A DNA stretch of 64,000 bases, taken from Candidatus Woesearchaeota archaeon (GTDB lineage Archaea; Nanobdellota; Nanobdellia; Woesearchaeales; ARS49). The stretch lies in contig WJJS01000014.1 of the NCBI GenBank assembly GCA_014729505.1, positions 1 to 64,000 on the forward strand. The letters are read 5' to 3'. The notes below the pieces were generated by a model, which was given only the letters and a program-made list of their open reading frames with translations, ran no database searches and had not been told where the DNA came from. The stretch's first letter is position 1. Each line of letters begins with the position of its first letter. Shown one piece after another: positions 29,569 to 40,039 of the stretch. Position numbers and translations under genes: made by a program.

Positions 29569-31131
29569 ATGAGAGAACGCTGGGGATCAAAACTTACATT
29601 TATCATTGTAAGCGTAGGAAGTGCTGCAGGTTTAGGAAACATCTGGCGCTTTCCGTATCTCGTCGGTACGAATGGCGGCGGAGCATTTCTTCTGCCCTAT
29701 ATCTTGCTGTTATTCCTTCTAGGCATACCACTTCTCATGCTTGAATTTGGACTGGGACAAAAAATGCAGAGAGGAGCAGTTGACGCGTTTAGCAAAATCA
29801 AAGCAAAATGGGGCGGCATAGGTTTTGGTGCTCTACTGGTAGGGTTTGTCGTCTCGACTTACTATACTGTAATCATGGCATGGACATTACTCTATGCCTG
29901 GTATGCAACAGGACTGCAATGGGGCAGCGATCCAACAAGTTTTTTCAACAATGCATTACAAGTAGGAACACCAGGAGTCATTACCGCAATAGTACCATCA
30001 GTCGTCATTGCACTGTTACTTGTCTGGACGGTCGTCTTCTTCTCGGTGTGGAAAGGAGTAAAAGCAATAGGAAGAATCACAAAAGTTGTCGTACTCGTAC
30101 CAGTCGCCATATTACTGTTACTCCTAGTACAAGGACTATTCCTGCCAAACGCATGGGAAGGAATCGCATACTACATCACGCCCAATTTCCACGCACTACT
30201 CAACATCCAGGTATGGATGGCAGCTTTAGGCCAGATCTTCTTTAGTCTGAGCGTTGGTTTTGGCATTATGATAGCATACGCATCATATCAAGACAGAAAG
30301 TCAGACATTACAAAAAACGCGGTAATCATCGCACTCTCCGACGCCTTTATTGCCATCATCTCTGGATTCGTCGTCTTCAGCACTCTGGGATTTATGGCAG
30401 CAAAACAAGGAGTGCCCGTTGAAGAACTTGCACATTCAGGACCTAGTCTTGTCTTCATGGTCTTTCCACAAGCACTCAACCTTATGCCCTATGCCACTTT
30501 TTTTGCGGTCATTTTCTTTGCCATGCTCTTCATGCTTGGACTATCAAGCCAGATTTCAATGACTGAAGCCATCATCACAAGTTTTGCAGACAGGATGCAC
30601 AAATGGAACAAACAATTACTCACCTTTTTTGTCTGTGCAGTAACATTTGCCATAGGACTGATCTATGCCACGGACAGCGGACTGTTTATACTAGACATTG
30701 TAGACCATTTCGTAAATTACGGACTCATTCTCGTCGGATTACTTGAGGTTCTCGTCATCGGATGGATATTTGGAGCAGAACGACTGCGAACATTCATCGA
30801 TAATTGCAGCGAATGGCATGTCGGCCGACACTACAATACTCTGATACGATTCATCGCCCCAGCTCTGATAATCATCCTGCTCATCAATCAACTGCTTGCT
30901 GACACTCCCCTTGGAAATATCGTCGGCCATTATCTTGGCATTGAAAGCATCTTTGCACCATATGGAGATTACAGCACTTCACTACTCCTACTTTTTGGAT
31001 GGAGTGTACTTGCAGCAATCATTGTTGCCAGCATACTGTTTGGAATCCTTCAACACCCAAAACCTCGACGGAAAAAAGCGCGAGGAACAACAAGAAAGAA
31101 GCCACCAGCATTTGCTCGCAAAAAAATCTAG
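29569..31131 (+). CDS. Sodium:neurotransmitter symporter family transporter
   Basis: WGSKLTFIIVSVGSAAGLGNIWRFPYLVGTNGGGAFLLPYILLL. Confidence 0.93.
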   Translation: MRERWGSKLTFIIVSVGSAAGLGNIWRFPYLVGTNGGGAFLLPYILLLFLLGIPLLMLEFGLGQKMQRGAVDAFSKIKAKWGGIGFGALLVGFVVSTYYTVIMAWTLLYAWYATGLQWGSDPTSFFNNALQVGTPGVITAIVPSVVIALLLVWTVVFFSVWKGVKAIGRITKVVVLVPVAILLLLLVQGLFLPNAWEGIAYYITPNFHALLNIQVWMAALGQIFFSLSVGFGIMIAYASYQDRKSDITKNAVIIALSDAFIAIISGFVVFSTLGFMAAKQGVPVEELAHSGPSLVFMVFPQALNLMPYATFFAVIFFAMLFMLGLSSQISMTEAIITSFADRMHKWNKQLLTFFVCAVTFAIGLIYATDSGLFILDIVDHFVNYGLILVGLLEVLVIGWIFGAERLRTFIDNCSEWHVGRHYNTLIRFIAPALIIILLINQLLADTPLGNIVGHYLGIESIFAPYGDYSTSLLLLFGWSVLAAIIVASILFGILQHPKPRRKKARGTTRKKPPAFARKKI

Positions 31132-31316
31132 CTATGAGAAACGAACAACAAGAAAAGAAAAAACGAAAAAAATGTTGCAAACATGACACCTCTCAGACAA
31201 GAAAATAAAATTACAGAAATTTGTTTTTCACGACGGGAAATACGCACCTGACATCAAGCATTCTTGAAAAGAAATTGAACGCTTGCAGTACAAAAAAGAA
31301 CACAATTTCGAAACCT

Positions 31317-31327
31317 TTTTAATATAA
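31317..31327 (+). promoter_or_regulatory. TATA-box-like element
   Basis: ttttaatataa, about 35 nt upstream of the micro-ORF at 31359. Confidence 0.5.
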
Positions 31328-31358
31328 CACTTCATACATGTAGTAAAAGAGGTCACTA

Positions 31359-31424
31359 ATGAACATAACAACACCAAATCATTCTCACGGTGGTAAACAC
31401 CTAGGTATAAAAAAAAGGAGGTAA
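31359..31424 (+). CDS. Putative 21-aa leader peptide MNITTPNHSHGGKHLGIKKRR
   Basis: SD agaggtcactaATG; its stop codon lies inside the SD of the next gene (AAAGGAGGTAA). Confidence 0.55.
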   Translation: MNITTPNHSHGGKHLGIKKRR

Positions 31425-31430
31425 AGTCTA

Positions 31431-31649
31431 ATGGCAGCCAGAAGAAAAAAAGCAGCAAGTAAAAAGGCTACAAAGAAGAGAGGCGCAAAGAAGAAATCAG
31501 CCAAGAAGAAGTCAGCCAAAAAGTCCAGTAGAAAGTCTACGAAGAAGAAGGCATCCAAAAAGTCAACACGTAAGACCTACTACTGCCGAAAATGTAAGTC
31601 CAACCACTATGCATCAAGCAAGATTGGACGAGCACACAAGAAAGGGTAA
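31431..31649 (+). CDS. Histone H1-like lysine-rich protein with C-terminal Cys/His motif
   Basis: MAARRKKAASKKATKKRGAKKKSAKKKSAKKSSRKSTKKKASKKSTRKTYYCRKCKSNHYASSKIGRAHKKG; SD aaaggaggt. Confidence 0.8.
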   Translation: MAARRKKAASKKATKKRGAKKKSAKKKSAKKSSRKSTKKKASKKSTRKTYYCRKCKSNHYASSKIGRAHKKG

Positions 31650-31671
31650 TCCCTTTCTTTTCTTTTTTTCT
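31640..31671 (+). terminator. Hairpin plus T-rich tract
   Basis: AGAAAGGG TAAT CCCTTTCT followed by TTTCTTTTTTTCTT. Confidence 0.5.
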
Positions 31672-32267
31672 TATTCAAAACAAATTCTATAAGATCTCAA
31701 GGAAATGTTTTGAAGAGCAGTATCAACATTTAATAATTCGATAATGGAACCACTGCACGATCCACACACCGTAGAATACACCATACCGATGTCACAACGT
31801 ATTTCACGCTCATGCAACCCGCCAACAACACCTACGGGCGGGACCTGATGAAGACGTTTGAGTAGTGTAATGCGCTGACTGTCACGCAACCATCCTGTTG
31901 TAAATTGCAACTGCCCATTTCGCACAATGCGAAACGACTGTCGCATCTTCATCACTTCAGACTCCAAAGAATCATCCGCCATGTTCATATCTCTTAATCG
32001 TGCCAAGCGATCACTGGAACCGGCACCTTTTAGGAAAGCAGGTTCATCATAGAAAAGAAAATGATGCATGCCGCACGAAAAGCGATCAAACTCCAATCGT
32101 TTTTTGGCATATACTGCATCAGGCACTGCCATGCCAAACACTTTTGCACGACGACTGGAACCAAACAACTCAACAGGACGTTTTGAGCACAGACAAAGAT
32201 ACACAAACTCATAGCCAGGACGAGAATACTCTTCAACAGAACGCAATCGTACAAGCGCTTCACTCAT
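31671..32267 (-). CDS. Hypothetical protein
   Basis: ORF; MSEALVRLRSVEEYSR start inferred. Confidence 0.5.
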   Translation of the reverse strand: MSEALVRLRSVEEYSRPGYEFVYLCLCSKRPVELFGSSRRAKVFGMAVPDAVYAKKRLEFDRFSCGMHHFLFYDEPAFLKGAGSSDRLARLRDMNMADDSLESEVMKMRQSFRIVRNGQLQFTTGWLRDSQRITLLKRLHQVPPVGVVGGLHEREIRCDIGMVYSTVCGSCSGSIIELLNVDTALQNISLRSYRICFE

Positions 32268-32345
32268 ACACACAAGGAAAATTACATTCCTAAAAAAATG
32301 TTTTGCTTGCAAAGATTAATAAGCAACAAAAAACAAAGAACACAC

Positions 32346-32942
32346 ATGATACTGGGAACAGGAGCAGAAGCTATTGTCCGCAAAATAGGAGACAAAGTAG
32401 AAAAGGAACGCGTTGCCAAACAGTATCGCATTACACCACTAGATGTCAATCTTCGAAAGTCAAGAACGAGACGTGAAGCAAAAGTGCTGGAAAAACTAGA
32501 AACAGCCGGAATAGCAGCACCGCACCTTTTTGCAATGGATGATAAGAAAATGACAATTGACATGGAGTTTATTGACGGACAAAAACTGCGAGACATTATT
32601 CACGAAAATCCAGAGCATTATGGAAGACAAATAGGAGAGACTGTAGCAAAGCTCCATACACACCACATAATACATGCCGATCTAACCACTTCAAACATGA
32701 TCATCAGGAACGACCAACTGGTATTGATAGATTTCGGACTCAGCTTCTTCTCGCATAAAATCGAAGATAAGGCAGTAGATATTCACTTATTGTACCAAGC
32801 GCTCGAATCCACCCATCACAAAGACTTTTTGATCATTTGGGATTCATTTATCGCATCGTACAAGAAAAATTATGAAGAAAGCAACACCGTACTTCAACGA
32901 TTTGCCATCGTCCAACAGCGCGGAAGAAACAAGAACAAGTAA
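32346..32942 (+). CDS. bud32: Kae1-associated kinase Bud32
   Basis: MILGTGAEAIVRKIGD, KQYRITPLDVNLRKSRTRREAKVLEKL, HADLTTSNMI, LIDFGLSF. Confidence 0.93.
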   Translation: MILGTGAEAIVRKIGDKVEKERVAKQYRITPLDVNLRKSRTRREAKVLEKLETAGIAAPHLFAMDDKKMTIDMEFIDGQKLRDIIHENPEHYGRQIGETVAKLHTHHIIHADLTTSNMIIRNDQLVLIDFGLSFFSHKIEDKAVDIHLLYQALESTHHKDFLIIWDSFIASYKKNYEESNTVLQRFAIVQQRGRNKNK

Positions 32943-32955
32943 TGACGGACAACTA

Positions 32956-33669
32956 TCACTGCAACACAGGAGCAAGTTTTGAAAGAATATGAACCGCTCG
33001 CAAAGGATTGCCCCTGCCAACAGGAAAATAGCAGGGAACCACGCGAGCATCACAAGGACATACCTGACAATCAAATGATGATATGGTATCTTCTCTCATC
33101 ACTTTTTGATAATACTCTTCGAAAACAATTTTCTTCTTTGTGAGATGCGTAAAAGGAATATGGCCGAAAGTGACAATCATTTTTGGTTTGACTATCTCAA
33201 TCTCACGTTGGAGAATAGGAAGAAATGTTGCAATCTTCTTTGTTGATGGCAGTGCGGCATCAGAACCGGTCCATTTCACGATATTAGTGAAATAAAACGA
33301 TCTCTTCTTCAAATGATTCAGTACCGCTCTGGTAAAACCCAAGGACCAATCCGTACCATGCTTAATACGGTAATACAATTCTTCATCAAAAAGCCCTGCA
33401 CGAAAAAAGACACCCCAAACCTGCCTGGTACCAACAAAAGGAAATCGAGGACCCTTCCACGACGGAGAAGAACTAGAATTGCGTATCGTAGGATTGATGA
33501 ACACAAACATTGCCTTTGGTATCTTTGTCTGACCATTGCCAACGATTGGTATCAGCGTATTGCCAGGATCAATGCGTCTATTGAGTGTATACACTTCCGC
33601 CCATAATTCCTCCAGTGTTTTGCAAGAACGATACTGTTCAACCGGCATACACCTAGCAAAACAACTCAA
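32956..33669 (-). CDS. Uracil-DNA glycosylase superfamily-like protein
   Basis: FVFINPTIRNSSSSPSWKGPRFPFVGTRQVWGVFFRAGLF, FTNIVKW, VPCYFPVGRGNPLRA. Confidence 0.6.
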   Translation of the reverse strand: MSCFARCMPVEQYRSCKTLEELWAEVYTLNRRIDPGNTLIPIVGNGQTKIPKAMFVFINPTIRNSSSSPSWKGPRFPFVGTRQVWGVFFRAGLFDEELYYRIKHGTDWSLGFTRAVLNHLKKRSFYFTNIVKWTGSDAALPSTKKIATFLPILQREIEIVKPKMIVTFGHIPFTHLTKKKIVFEEYYQKVMREDTISSFDCQVCPCDARVVPCYFPVGRGNPLRAVHILSKLAPVLQ

Positions 33670-33811
33670 AGATATAATTATTTAGATTCTGGACAAGTCG
33701 AAACGTTTAAAAGTCATGAAAACCTGAAATGAGCGTTCATGGCATCGCTTTTACACAAAACAATTCAAGCGATACTTACAACGAGATATCAACATTCTAG
33801 AACGGGTCTCC

Positions 33812-34351
33812 ATGCTTTTTGATCACCATTACAGAAAAGGAGAACTCTTAGTCTCCAACCGCCTTATACTGCCCGCAGAGCACGTATGGTTTATTGGATC
33901 GGGAGATGCACACTGCATGTATGGTTGCGGACGTCTTCGAGGGACAGGAATTTACATCGCTGCACGCATGCATAAAAGAGGTCCTTACATCGCAGATGGA
34001 GAAGCCATAGCCGGAGAAATGGCGGCCATCGATGAAGCACACAGAGATGGGAAAAACACTGCCTGCTTTATAGCAATAGCACAACAATACTACAGAAACG
34101 ATGTTTCCTTAGCATGTATTCTCACTGAAGATCTCACCGGAGGAGGAAGATATCTCACATATGAATCAGGTTTTGAATATCTTATCAGAGAAAAAAATGC
34201 AGTTAAAGAACCATTCTTTGTCGATCCTCTATGCCCAAATATAGGAGAAGGAAAAGAATTTCAACAAGCAGAAGCAGTCATTACAGTGCCACGACGAACA
34301 GCACGAGCACACATACAACATTCGCTGTACACACTGGCAAAAACCTCCTAA
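33812..34351 (+). CDS. Hypothetical protein, possibly cytidine-deaminase-like fold
   Basis: GEAIAGEMAAIDEAHRDGKNTACFIAIAQ resembles the CDA helix/strand region; weak. Confidence 0.4.
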   Translation: MLFDHHYRKGELLVSNRLILPAEHVWFIGSGDAHCMYGCGRLRGTGIYIAARMHKRGPYIADGEAIAGEMAAIDEAHRDGKNTACFIAIAQQYYRNDVSLACILTEDLTGGGRYLTYESGFEYLIREKNAVKEPFFVDPLCPNIGEGKEFQQAEAVITVPRRTARAHIQHSLYTLAKTS

Positions 34352-34626
34352 TCAAGCATGTCCTTGACCACTTTCTTGAACGCTTCGATCTGTTTTTCAG
34401 TCAAAGAACCAAAACGAATATACTTAAGCTTGATATCACGAAGAAAAGCACTCTCCTCATACAATTCTTCTGGAATGTCAAAGAGTTTTTTCATCTCGGG
34501 ATCTTCAATAGGAGTGTTCAGTTCCGCCTTCAAACACTCATAACACACCGGAAAACGATTTCTAAACGTCACTTTGACATAATTCTTCTTACACTTCATA
34601 CATTTTTGTTTATAACTTCTAGCCAT
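34348..34626 (-). CDS. Zinc-ribbon protein
   Basis: MARSYKQKCMKCKKNYVKVTFRNRFPVCYECL. Confidence 0.65.
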   Translation of the reverse strand: MARSYKQKCMKCKKNYVKVTFRNRFPVCYECLKAELNTPIEDPEMKKLFDIPEELYEESAFLRDIKLKYIRFGSLTEKQIEAFKKVVKDMLD

Positions 34627-35177
34627 TACGAAAAACCACACTCCACTACTGTTAAAGATTTCCCTTTAAAATACGCCTCACACTCACCACTAACAGGATT
34701 TGCTGAGGGCATGTCACCACATATTGCACTTTGAGGACCTACAGCAGCAGGACTTGTTTGATACTCCAACTCACATTCGCGACAACAACGCGTCTCAAGA
34801 GGAACAGTGCCAAGAACAGAAATATTTTGAATGTTTTTCATGCGAGGGCCTAGAGAACATTGTTCATTAGGAGAACAGTTCTGAACATAAACTTCACCGG
34901 TCACTTCCACAATAGAATACTCAAATTGTTGAGCTCGCTCGCAATCGTTAACAAAATCAACCAGCAAATAGCCATCAACGACACCCATACAGCCCTTATC
35001 CACAAAAAATTCACCGCGGATAGTCGTAAGATGCGAATGCTCAACAGTAATAGCAAGATCTGCAGAGGTATTAGGATCGAAAGAAGGAACAGAATCTTTT
35101 GGGATCAACAACATACCACCATAAAAAGCAGCAATAGTAATGACTATAACCGCCAGAAGAATCACAAACAATCTCAT
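34626..35177 (-). CDS. Secreted or membrane-anchored cysteine-rich protein
   Basis: N-terminal hydrophobic anchor; about 11 Cys in the extracytoplasmic part. Confidence 0.6.
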   Translation of the reverse strand: MRLFVILLAVIVITIAAFYGGMLLIPKDSVPSFDPNTSADLAITVEHSHLTTIRGEFFVDKGCMGVVDGYLLVDFVNDCERAQQFEYSIVEVTGEVYVQNCSPNEQCSLGPRMKNIQNISVLGTVPLETRCCRECELEYQTSPAAVGPQSAICGDMPSANPVSGECEAYFKGKSLTVVECGFS

Positions 35178-35253
35178 ACGAACAAAAGAGATCCGGTACT
35201 AATAAACCTTTTGGCCAACAAGTCTTTTATACTTAATCAGTATAGAATAAAAT

Positions 35254-37596
35254 ATGAGACAGGTATTCAAACCTTCACATAGCGCCTTTGTTACATGGCA
35301 CGTCCTAAAAAACGCCATCTTCATCGTACTACTTTCAGGCATTATTACATCACTAGCAGGGTTCTTTATTGCCGCATCAAAGCCGGACTGGCTCGTGGCA
35401 TTCCTGATTTTTATGGCAGTATCCACTGTACTCATTATCTTGCTCAACTGGATGCTGCGCACCATAATATACAAAAAAGAAGAATATATCATCGATGATG
35501 ATCGCGTTTATCATCGCAGCGGATCACTATTTTCAGATCAGACAACGGAACTCAATATCCGCAATATCACTCACGTTACCATGCTCGTACCGTATATAGA
35601 GCACCGATTGTTCAAGACAGGAACAATAAGCATTCAATCAGCAGGAAGTGGCGCTGCAGAAGTCGTACTCGAATCAGTCAATAAACCAGACACTCTATAT
35701 GAAGCAGTACAGACAGCAATGCGCAAGAAAGGATTCGGTCTCAAAGGAAAAAAACTCATCCAAGAAGAACAACCAAGCACTATAGGCATATTACTAGGAA
35801 TAATTCCAAGTTTTTTAGGCCAGGTACTGGCAGGACTCGCAATACTCTTTGGAATACTCATACCATTTACTGCAAGCACACAACAAACAGGCATATTCAT
35901 TATACTGCTTATCATCTTCATACTGGGATATATTGCCATAGTGACAGGACTCGCAATACTGCGCTATCTTAATCAGAAAAAAAGACAATACCAACTTTAC
36001 GACGACATGATAACATACAAAGAAGGATTCCTTACTAGAAATTACAGCGTCATACCACTGGAAAACCTGGCAGACACATCGATTAAGCAAGGATTTATTG
36101 GACGACTACTCGGCATCTATGACGTGCACATTAGTTGTCAGGGAGCGGGTCAGGAAATCATCTTTTCCAATATGGAACGAGGAGATATTCTGGAAAAAAA
36201 TCTGGACACACTCATTGAAAAAACGGAAAGCCTGATCGTCAAAGGAAAAAAAGAGAAAGCATCGTCAAACAGAGTTACAAAAAAAGAAGTCCGAAAAGAA
36301 ACTGCCAAAAGCACGTACACCGCTCATTTTACGCCCGACATGAAGACTACATTGATGAGTTACATTATAGTCTTGCCAGTATTCATTGTCCTTTTCCCGC
36401 TATTGCCGATCTATTTTATTGCTCTCATTGTTACTATTATCACTGCACTGCTCACAAAATATCGCGTCAAACCAACAAGTTTCGAATCATACTTTGATAT
36501 TGGCGCTCGAACAACGACAACGTTTAGCGCAGAAAAAATCACCGCGATAATCCTCAATGAAGGACCTGTACAACGATGGTATCATACGCTTCGCATACAA
36601 TTCTGGTCGATAGGAGCAAGTTCTATACTTTCATTTCTCAATATCCCCTGGTCAAAAAATATCAAAAAAGAATTCCTCAAAAAAATAGGTATAGAAGAAG
36701 GACCGACGAGATATACCATTCATTCCAATTTCAAAGTCTCTGCATTCTTTAAAGCGACACTATACCTCACACTCTTTTTGCTCGCAGGCATAACAGTACT
36801 TCTTTTTCTCAATGTCCTGCTAGCAGCGGGAGGAATTGCAATACTCGCAGCACTCTACATCATTGGTATCGTCTATGCAATAATATATTACAAAACAGTG
36901 AGCCTCACCTTCCACAAAAACTATGTGCATTACGAACACGGCATATGGTGGAAACAATACTATTACGTCAAATACCACGATATCAAAGATATAACTATTG
37001 TCCAATACCCGTTTTCTTCACGAGGAAAAATAGAATTTAATGTGGCAGGCGAAACGGAAACGCAGGATGGAAAAGGAAACAAAAAAGTTGTCGCACACTC
37101 GCTCAAAATACATTACGTTGACAACATACATCAAAAAGACGAACTCATCGACAGAATACTCATAGAACACCCAAACGCACAACGAATACAGGAAATAGAG
37201 AACAATATTGAACACTACTCTCCACCACCCATTCTAAAAGATAAACCATCGCTTGGCAACAGCGTCACAATACTCCTTCTTGTTAGCGCCATCTTCTTTC
37301 CATTACTCATATTGCTACCCATCACCCTCCCACTTACTATTTTGACAGTGAAAATGAAAACAGCAGTGATCCAGCCCTATCGGGTCTATCTCAAGTCAGG
37401 CATTCTTTTTAAGCGACAGAAAAGTGTCGTCTTTTCCAAAATAGATCACATCAGTATCGGCCAGGGAGCATTCAATAAAATGTTTCACAATGGGACGATA
37501 ACAGTCAATACCATAGGAAGCAGTGAACCTGAACTCGTCATCGCAAACATACCGCGCTACAAAGAGTTCTCAGAAGAACTCAACAAACATTACTAA
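35254..37596 (+). CDS. Large membrane protein with repeated bacterial-PH-like (DUF304/bPH2) domains
   Basis: Repeated TM pairs followed by YxxYDDMITYKEGFLTRNYSVIPLENLADTSIKQGFIGRLLGIYDVHI-type segments. Confidence 0.8.
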   Translation: MRQVFKPSHSAFVTWHVLKNAIFIVLLSGIITSLAGFFIAASKPDWLVAFLIFMAVSTVLIILLNWMLRTIIYKKEEYIIDDDRVYHRSGSLFSDQTTELNIRNITHVTMLVPYIEHRLFKTGTISIQSAGSGAAEVVLESVNKPDTLYEAVQTAMRKKGFGLKGKKLIQEEQPSTIGILLGIIPSFLGQVLAGLAILFGILIPFTASTQQTGIFIILLIIFILGYIAIVTGLAILRYLNQKKRQYQLYDDMITYKEGFLTRNYSVIPLENLADTSIKQGFIGRLLGIYDVHISCQGAGQEIIFSNMERGDILEKNLDTLIEKTESLIVKGKKEKASSNRVTKKEVRKETAKSTYTAHFTPDMKTTLMSYIIVLPVFIVLFPLLPIYFIALIVTIITALLTKYRVKPTSFESYFDIGARTTTTFSAEKITAIILNEGPVQRWYHTLRIQFWSIGASSILSFLNIPWSKNIKKEFLKKIGIEEGPTRYTIHSNFKVSAFFKATLYLTLFLLAGITVLLFLNVLLAAGGIAILAALYIIGIVYAIIYYKTVSLTFHKNYVHYEHGIWWKQYYYVKYHDIKDITIVQYPFSSRGKIEFNVAGETETQDGKGNKKVVAHSLKIHYVDNIHQKDELIDRILIEHPNAQRIQEIENNIEHYSPPPILKDKPSLGNSVTILLLVSAIFFPLLILLPITLPLTILTVKMKTAVIQPYRVYLKSGILFKRQKSVVFSKIDHISIGQGAFNKMFHNGTITVNTIGSSEPELVIANIPRYKEFSEELNKHY

Positions 37597-37614
37597 AAAT
37601 CACGAGGAAAAAAC

Positions 37615-37869
37615 ATGGCTGGCGGAAAACATGCACATTACGTCCCCTGCATCAGATGCGGACAAAAAGCAGAACGGATACAAGAAGGAACAGAAAATGA
37701 CACATACGAATGCACGGTCTGCGGACATGAATTTATCATACACTGGGAAGAACCACCGGAAGAACCACAATGGCCAGTAAAAGAAACAACCGACGAGAAT
37801 AAAAGATCAGAGTCAACAGATCACGAGCATCAATCACACAACGAGCATTGCAATCCCAAACATGAATAA
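37615..37869 (+). CDS. Zinc-ribbon protein
   Basis: YVPCIRCGQKAERIQEGTENDTYECTVCGHEF. Confidence 0.65.
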   Translation: MAGGKHAHYVPCIRCGQKAERIQEGTENDTYECTVCGHEFIIHWEEPPEEPQWPVKETTDENKRSESTDHEHQSHNEHCNPKHE

Positions 37870-37988
37870 ACCAGATTGTTCTTCCGTCGCTTTCAATAGA
37901 TAATCAAATACAAAAGACCAGTCGATAGCGGAGCATATTCGATACACTTTTAAACCAAATTTTCATATCATTTTCAACACTAGTACGT

Positions 37989-38993
37989 ATGGAAATTACT
38001 CCTGAAATCAAGAAACAGCTTGAAGCACAAAAAGCGAACTGCATCTTTTGCAAAATCATCTCGGGAGAGATGGAAGGCACTAAAGTATATGAGGACGATA
38101 AAATGCAGGGCATCCTCGATATACGGCCGGCAGTAAAGGGCCACATCTTGCTCCTGCCAAAAGAACATTATCCTATCATGCCCTTTTTGCCTCCAGAAGA
38201 TTTCAAACATATATTTGGAAAACTGCCACAAATACTTAAAGCATTAAAAGAAACAACAGTGCGCACAGGAATTACGGTCTTTATCGCCAATGGAGGTGTT
38301 GCAGGACAGCAAAGCCCGCACTTTCTCATCCATGCACTGCCACGAGAAGAAGGAGATGGTCTTGACAAATACTCTTTTAGCGAGGACAAACACGTTGACA
38401 AGAATCAACAACAACAAATCAATCAGGTACTTGCAAAAAACCTCCCGGTCATGATGGCCAATCATTTCAAACGGCAACCAGCAGCCTGGCATGAAGGAAC
38501 AGGAGAACGACCAACACACCTCGACGACATACAACAAGTGCTCTACGAAGATGAACTCGTCGTGATCGCATCACCACCAGAACCACAAGCATTAGGACAT
38601 CTCATCGTGTATTCAAAAGAAGCAAACGCGATAGAAGACATATCGAGTATGGGTTCAAGCCATCTGTTTTATACAGCATCATACGGTGCCACTGCAGTAT
38701 TTGAAGGACTCAAAGCACAAGGCAGTAATATTATATTGAAAAGTGGTGTGAGCAGCGACAATCCAACAGGAAGGCTGGAAGTGCATATCCTTCCACGCTA
38801 CGAAAACGACGGACTTGATCTCATGTGGACACCACAGGAACGAGCAGACACGAGCATCGCAGGACCACTCAACGATGCCATGTTTGTCGTCGCAAACACC
38901 AAAGATACACTGCCAAAAATATACGCACGACTAACATTTGGTTCGCCAAAAGAAGAGATAGAGCACGCGATCAAACAAATACAGGAAAGCTAA
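37989..38993 (+). CDS. Tandem HIT-domain protein, both active sites degenerate
   Basis: [44 protein letters not shown]...[13 protein letters not shown]; second unit ...[15 protein letters not shown]. Confidence 0.85.
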   Translation: MEITPEIKKQLEAQKANCIFCKIISGEMEGTKVYEDDKMQGILDIRPAVKGHILLLPKEHYPIMPFLPPEDFKHIFGKLPQILKALKETTVRTGITVFIANGGVAGQQSPHFLIHALPREEGDGLDKYSFSEDKHVDKNQQQQINQVLAKNLPVMMANHFKRQPAAWHEGTGERPTHLDDIQQVLYEDELVVIASPPEPQALGHLIVYSKEANAIEDISSMGSSHLFYTASYGATAVFEGLKAQGSNIILKSGVSSDNPTGRLEVHILPRYENDGLDLMWTPQERADTSIAGPLNDAMFVVANTKDTLPKIYARLTFGSPKEEIEHAIKQIQES

Positions 38994-39025
38994 GCTTTTT
39001 AACCAATTCTGAAAACGTTACAAGT

Positions 39026-39973
39026 ATGAATTCAGTCTTCCCAAAGCTTAAAGGGCCAGCAATACTTAGTCCGATGTCAGGAGTAACCGACGTAGCTTTT
39101 CGCATGCTTTGTCGACGATACGGAGCAGCTCTCACGTATACAGAGTTTGTTAACAGCACCGGGCTTATACGCGGCAGTATGAAAGCAGAAGAGATGATCC
39201 GCACCGATCCTTTGGAAAAACCCGTCGCTTGCCAATTATTCGGCAATTCAATAAGTGACGTCATAGAAGCAGCAAGAACAATTGAAGATAGATTTGACAT
39301 TATCGACGTAAACTGTGGATGTCCGGCATGGAAGGTTATTAAAATCAGAGCAGGAAGTGAAATGCTACGAAACCCAGAAGAGATAGGACACTTTGTCAAA
39401 GCACTCGTCTCTGCAGTGAAAAAACCTGTAACAATCAAAATAAGAAGTGGCATTGACAAGAATCACATCAACGCAGTGGAAGTGGCGCGTATAGCAGAAA
39501 AAGCCGGAGCTGCAGCAATTGCAGTGCACGGACGAACACAGAAGCAAGGGTATCGAGGGGAGGCAGACTGGGACATCATTAGGAAAGTTAAGGAAGCAGT
39601 GAACATTCCTGTGATCGGCAATGGCGATGTGTTCACTCCAGAAACATTTAAGAAACGACTTGAAGAAAGCAGAGTAGATTACATCATGCTTGCACGCGGA
39701 GCGATAGGAAAACCATATCTCTTCGCGCAGGTACAAGAGTATTTGGAAACGGGCGCATACCACGAGTATAATTCTTTAGACTGTTTTAAGGAGTACTTAA
39801 CGATTGCAGAAAAGTATAACACCCATTGGTCAATCGTCAAAACGCACGCAATGCAGTTCACGAAAGGTCTTGTTGGAGGAGCTGCGCTACGACAACAACT
39901 CAATGATTGCGAAACGTACAACGAGCTTAAAAAAGCAGTCGAAGTGTACGAAGGAAAGTACGTCTTGACATAG
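39026..39973 (+). CDS. dus: tRNA-dihydrouridine synthase
   Basis: [63 protein letters not shown]. Confidence 0.92.
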   Translation: MNSVFPKLKGPAILSPMSGVTDVAFRMLCRRYGAALTYTEFVNSTGLIRGSMKAEEMIRTDPLEKPVACQLFGNSISDVIEAARTIEDRFDIIDVNCGCPAWKVIKIRAGSEMLRNPEEIGHFVKALVSAVKKPVTIKIRSGIDKNHINAVEVARIAEKAGAAAIAVHGRTQKQGYRGEADWDIIRKVKEAVNIPVIGNGDVFTPETFKKRLEESRVDYIMLARGAIGKPYLFAQVQEYLETGAYHEYNSLDCFKEYLTIAEKYNTHWSIVKTHAMQFTKGLVGGAALRQQLNDCETYNELKKAVEVYEGKYVLT

Positions 39974-40039
39974 TCATACTTCCACAAGATTTAAAAACGC
40001 GCCAACACCCAACAGGCGTAACACTTTGGAGGGTTATAC

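Noticed and set aside
30896-31208. Overlapping plus-strand ORFs at the 3' end of the symporter gene
   Set aside because: Alternative frames of the symporter's basic C-terminal tail.
35634-36090. Minus-strand ORFs in the bPH2 membrane protein gene
   Set aside because: Antisense of hydrophobic repeats; no SD or promoter seen.
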